Shown here in pieces: positions 6,097 to 6,180 of a DNA stretch of 6,180 bases. The position numbers were made by a program, and so were the translations under genes. The notes under the pieces were generated by a model. That model was not told the DNA's origin, ran no database searches, and saw nothing but the letters and a program-made list of their open reading frames with translations. This DNA is from an uncultured Gammaproteobacteria bacterium (GTDB lineage: Bacteria; Pseudomonadota; Gammaproteobacteria; Pseudomonadales; Pseudohongiellaceae): assembly GCA_903926285.1 (NCBI GenBank), contig CAIYIP010000119.1, forward strand, positions 1 to 6,180, read 5' to 3'. Within the stretch, counting starts at the first letter, position 1, and each line of letters begins with the position of its first letter.

Positions 6097-6129
6097 GGGG
6101 TGGAAACAGCGTCCAAAAGTTTCCACTTC
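6097..6129. repeat. Inverted repeat GTGGAAAC-N11-GTTTCCAC
   Basis: GTGGAAAC (6100-6107) and GTTTCCAC (6119-6126) are perfect inverted copies separated by 11 bases. As RNA the stem extends outward by two G-U pairs and a G-C pair (6097-6099 with 6127-6129). The half-site centres are 19 bases apart, which suits a dimeric DNA-binding regulator. No T-run follows, so it does not look like a terminator. It lies 50-80 bases before the window edge, where a following gene might begin. Confidence 0.5.
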
Positions 6130-6180
6130 CGTCTGTCAACACGCCGGTGTTTTAGCTGGAGGTATCTGGAGTGTATTAAA

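Larger units (their letters stand above)
5765..6180. other. Intergenic region with several repeats, no credible gene
   Basis: These 416 bases after the ankyrin gene show no coding region with a good start and family resemblance on either strand. The stretch from about 5895 to 5995 is clearly richer in A and T than the genes before it. It holds a small hairpin at 5926-5943, imperfect direct repeats at 5963-5992, a nested dyad at 6011-6052, a long inverted repeat at 6097-6129 and a 5-bp hairpin AACAC/GTGTT at 6138-6151 followed by two more T. No strong terminator stands directly behind the ankyrin stop codon, and no convincing sigma-70 promoter pair was found. GGAGG (6158-6162) and TGGAG (6167-6171) near the edge could be the ribosome site of a gene starting just past the window. 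Confidence 0.6.

Noticed and set aside
5935..6126. 63-codon open frame on the minus strand starting at GTG 6126
   Set aside because: No Shine-Dalgarno site stands before the start, the product resembles no family I recognise, and it runs through AT-rich DNA full of repeats.
6111..6139. Perfect minus-strand TTGACA (6134-6139) as a -35 box
   Set aside because: At 16-18 bases spacing the candidate -10 sequences (TTGGAC and neighbours) do not resemble TATAAT.
6158..6180. GGAGG followed by GTG 6171 as a new gene start
   Set aside because: GTG 6171 is followed by TAT and then TAA, so it encodes only two residues. A start beyond the window edge remains possible.

Overview
The window reads as chromosomal DNA from a Gram-negative bacterium, most likely a gammaproteobacterium with a moderately high GC content. 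This rests on four things: the C-terminal end of a TonB-dependent outer-membrane receptor, good Shine-Dalgarno sites, Sec- and Tat-type signal peptides, and family similarity judged by eye. Genus and species cannot be told from the sequence alone.

Layout, all on the + strand: (1) 1-167, the last 54 codons of a TonB-dependent receptor that begins outside the window; (2) 168-299, a short spacer with a strong GC-rich stem-loop at 203-226; (3) 300-2777, a large exported protein with the DUF1587/1595/1592/1588/1585 architecture, a planctomycete-type cytochrome c motif, a second CxxCH and a carbohydrate-binding-like central region; (4) 2812-4095, a DUF1552 protein with a twin-arginine signal; (5) 4115-5764, an exported ankyrin-repeat protein starting at GTG; (6) 5765-6180, 416 bases without a credible gene, partly AT-rich, holding several inverted and direct repeats.

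The three complete genes are separated by 34 and 19 bases, each has its own Shine-Dalgarno site, and no terminator is visible between them, so they look like one operon. All three products carry export signals. The receptor tail just upstream suggests a cell-envelope system: a receptor imports a ligand into the periplasm, a probable di-haem protein with a glycan-binding-like domain and a Tat-exported DUF1552 protein act on it, and the ankyrin protein serves as a scaffold or protective partner. The parts belong to recognisable families, but to my knowledge the joint function of DUF1592, DUF1552 and secreted ankyrin proteins has not been established. This module is the best candidate in the window for an undescribed system. 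Substrate and reaction cannot be read from the sequence.
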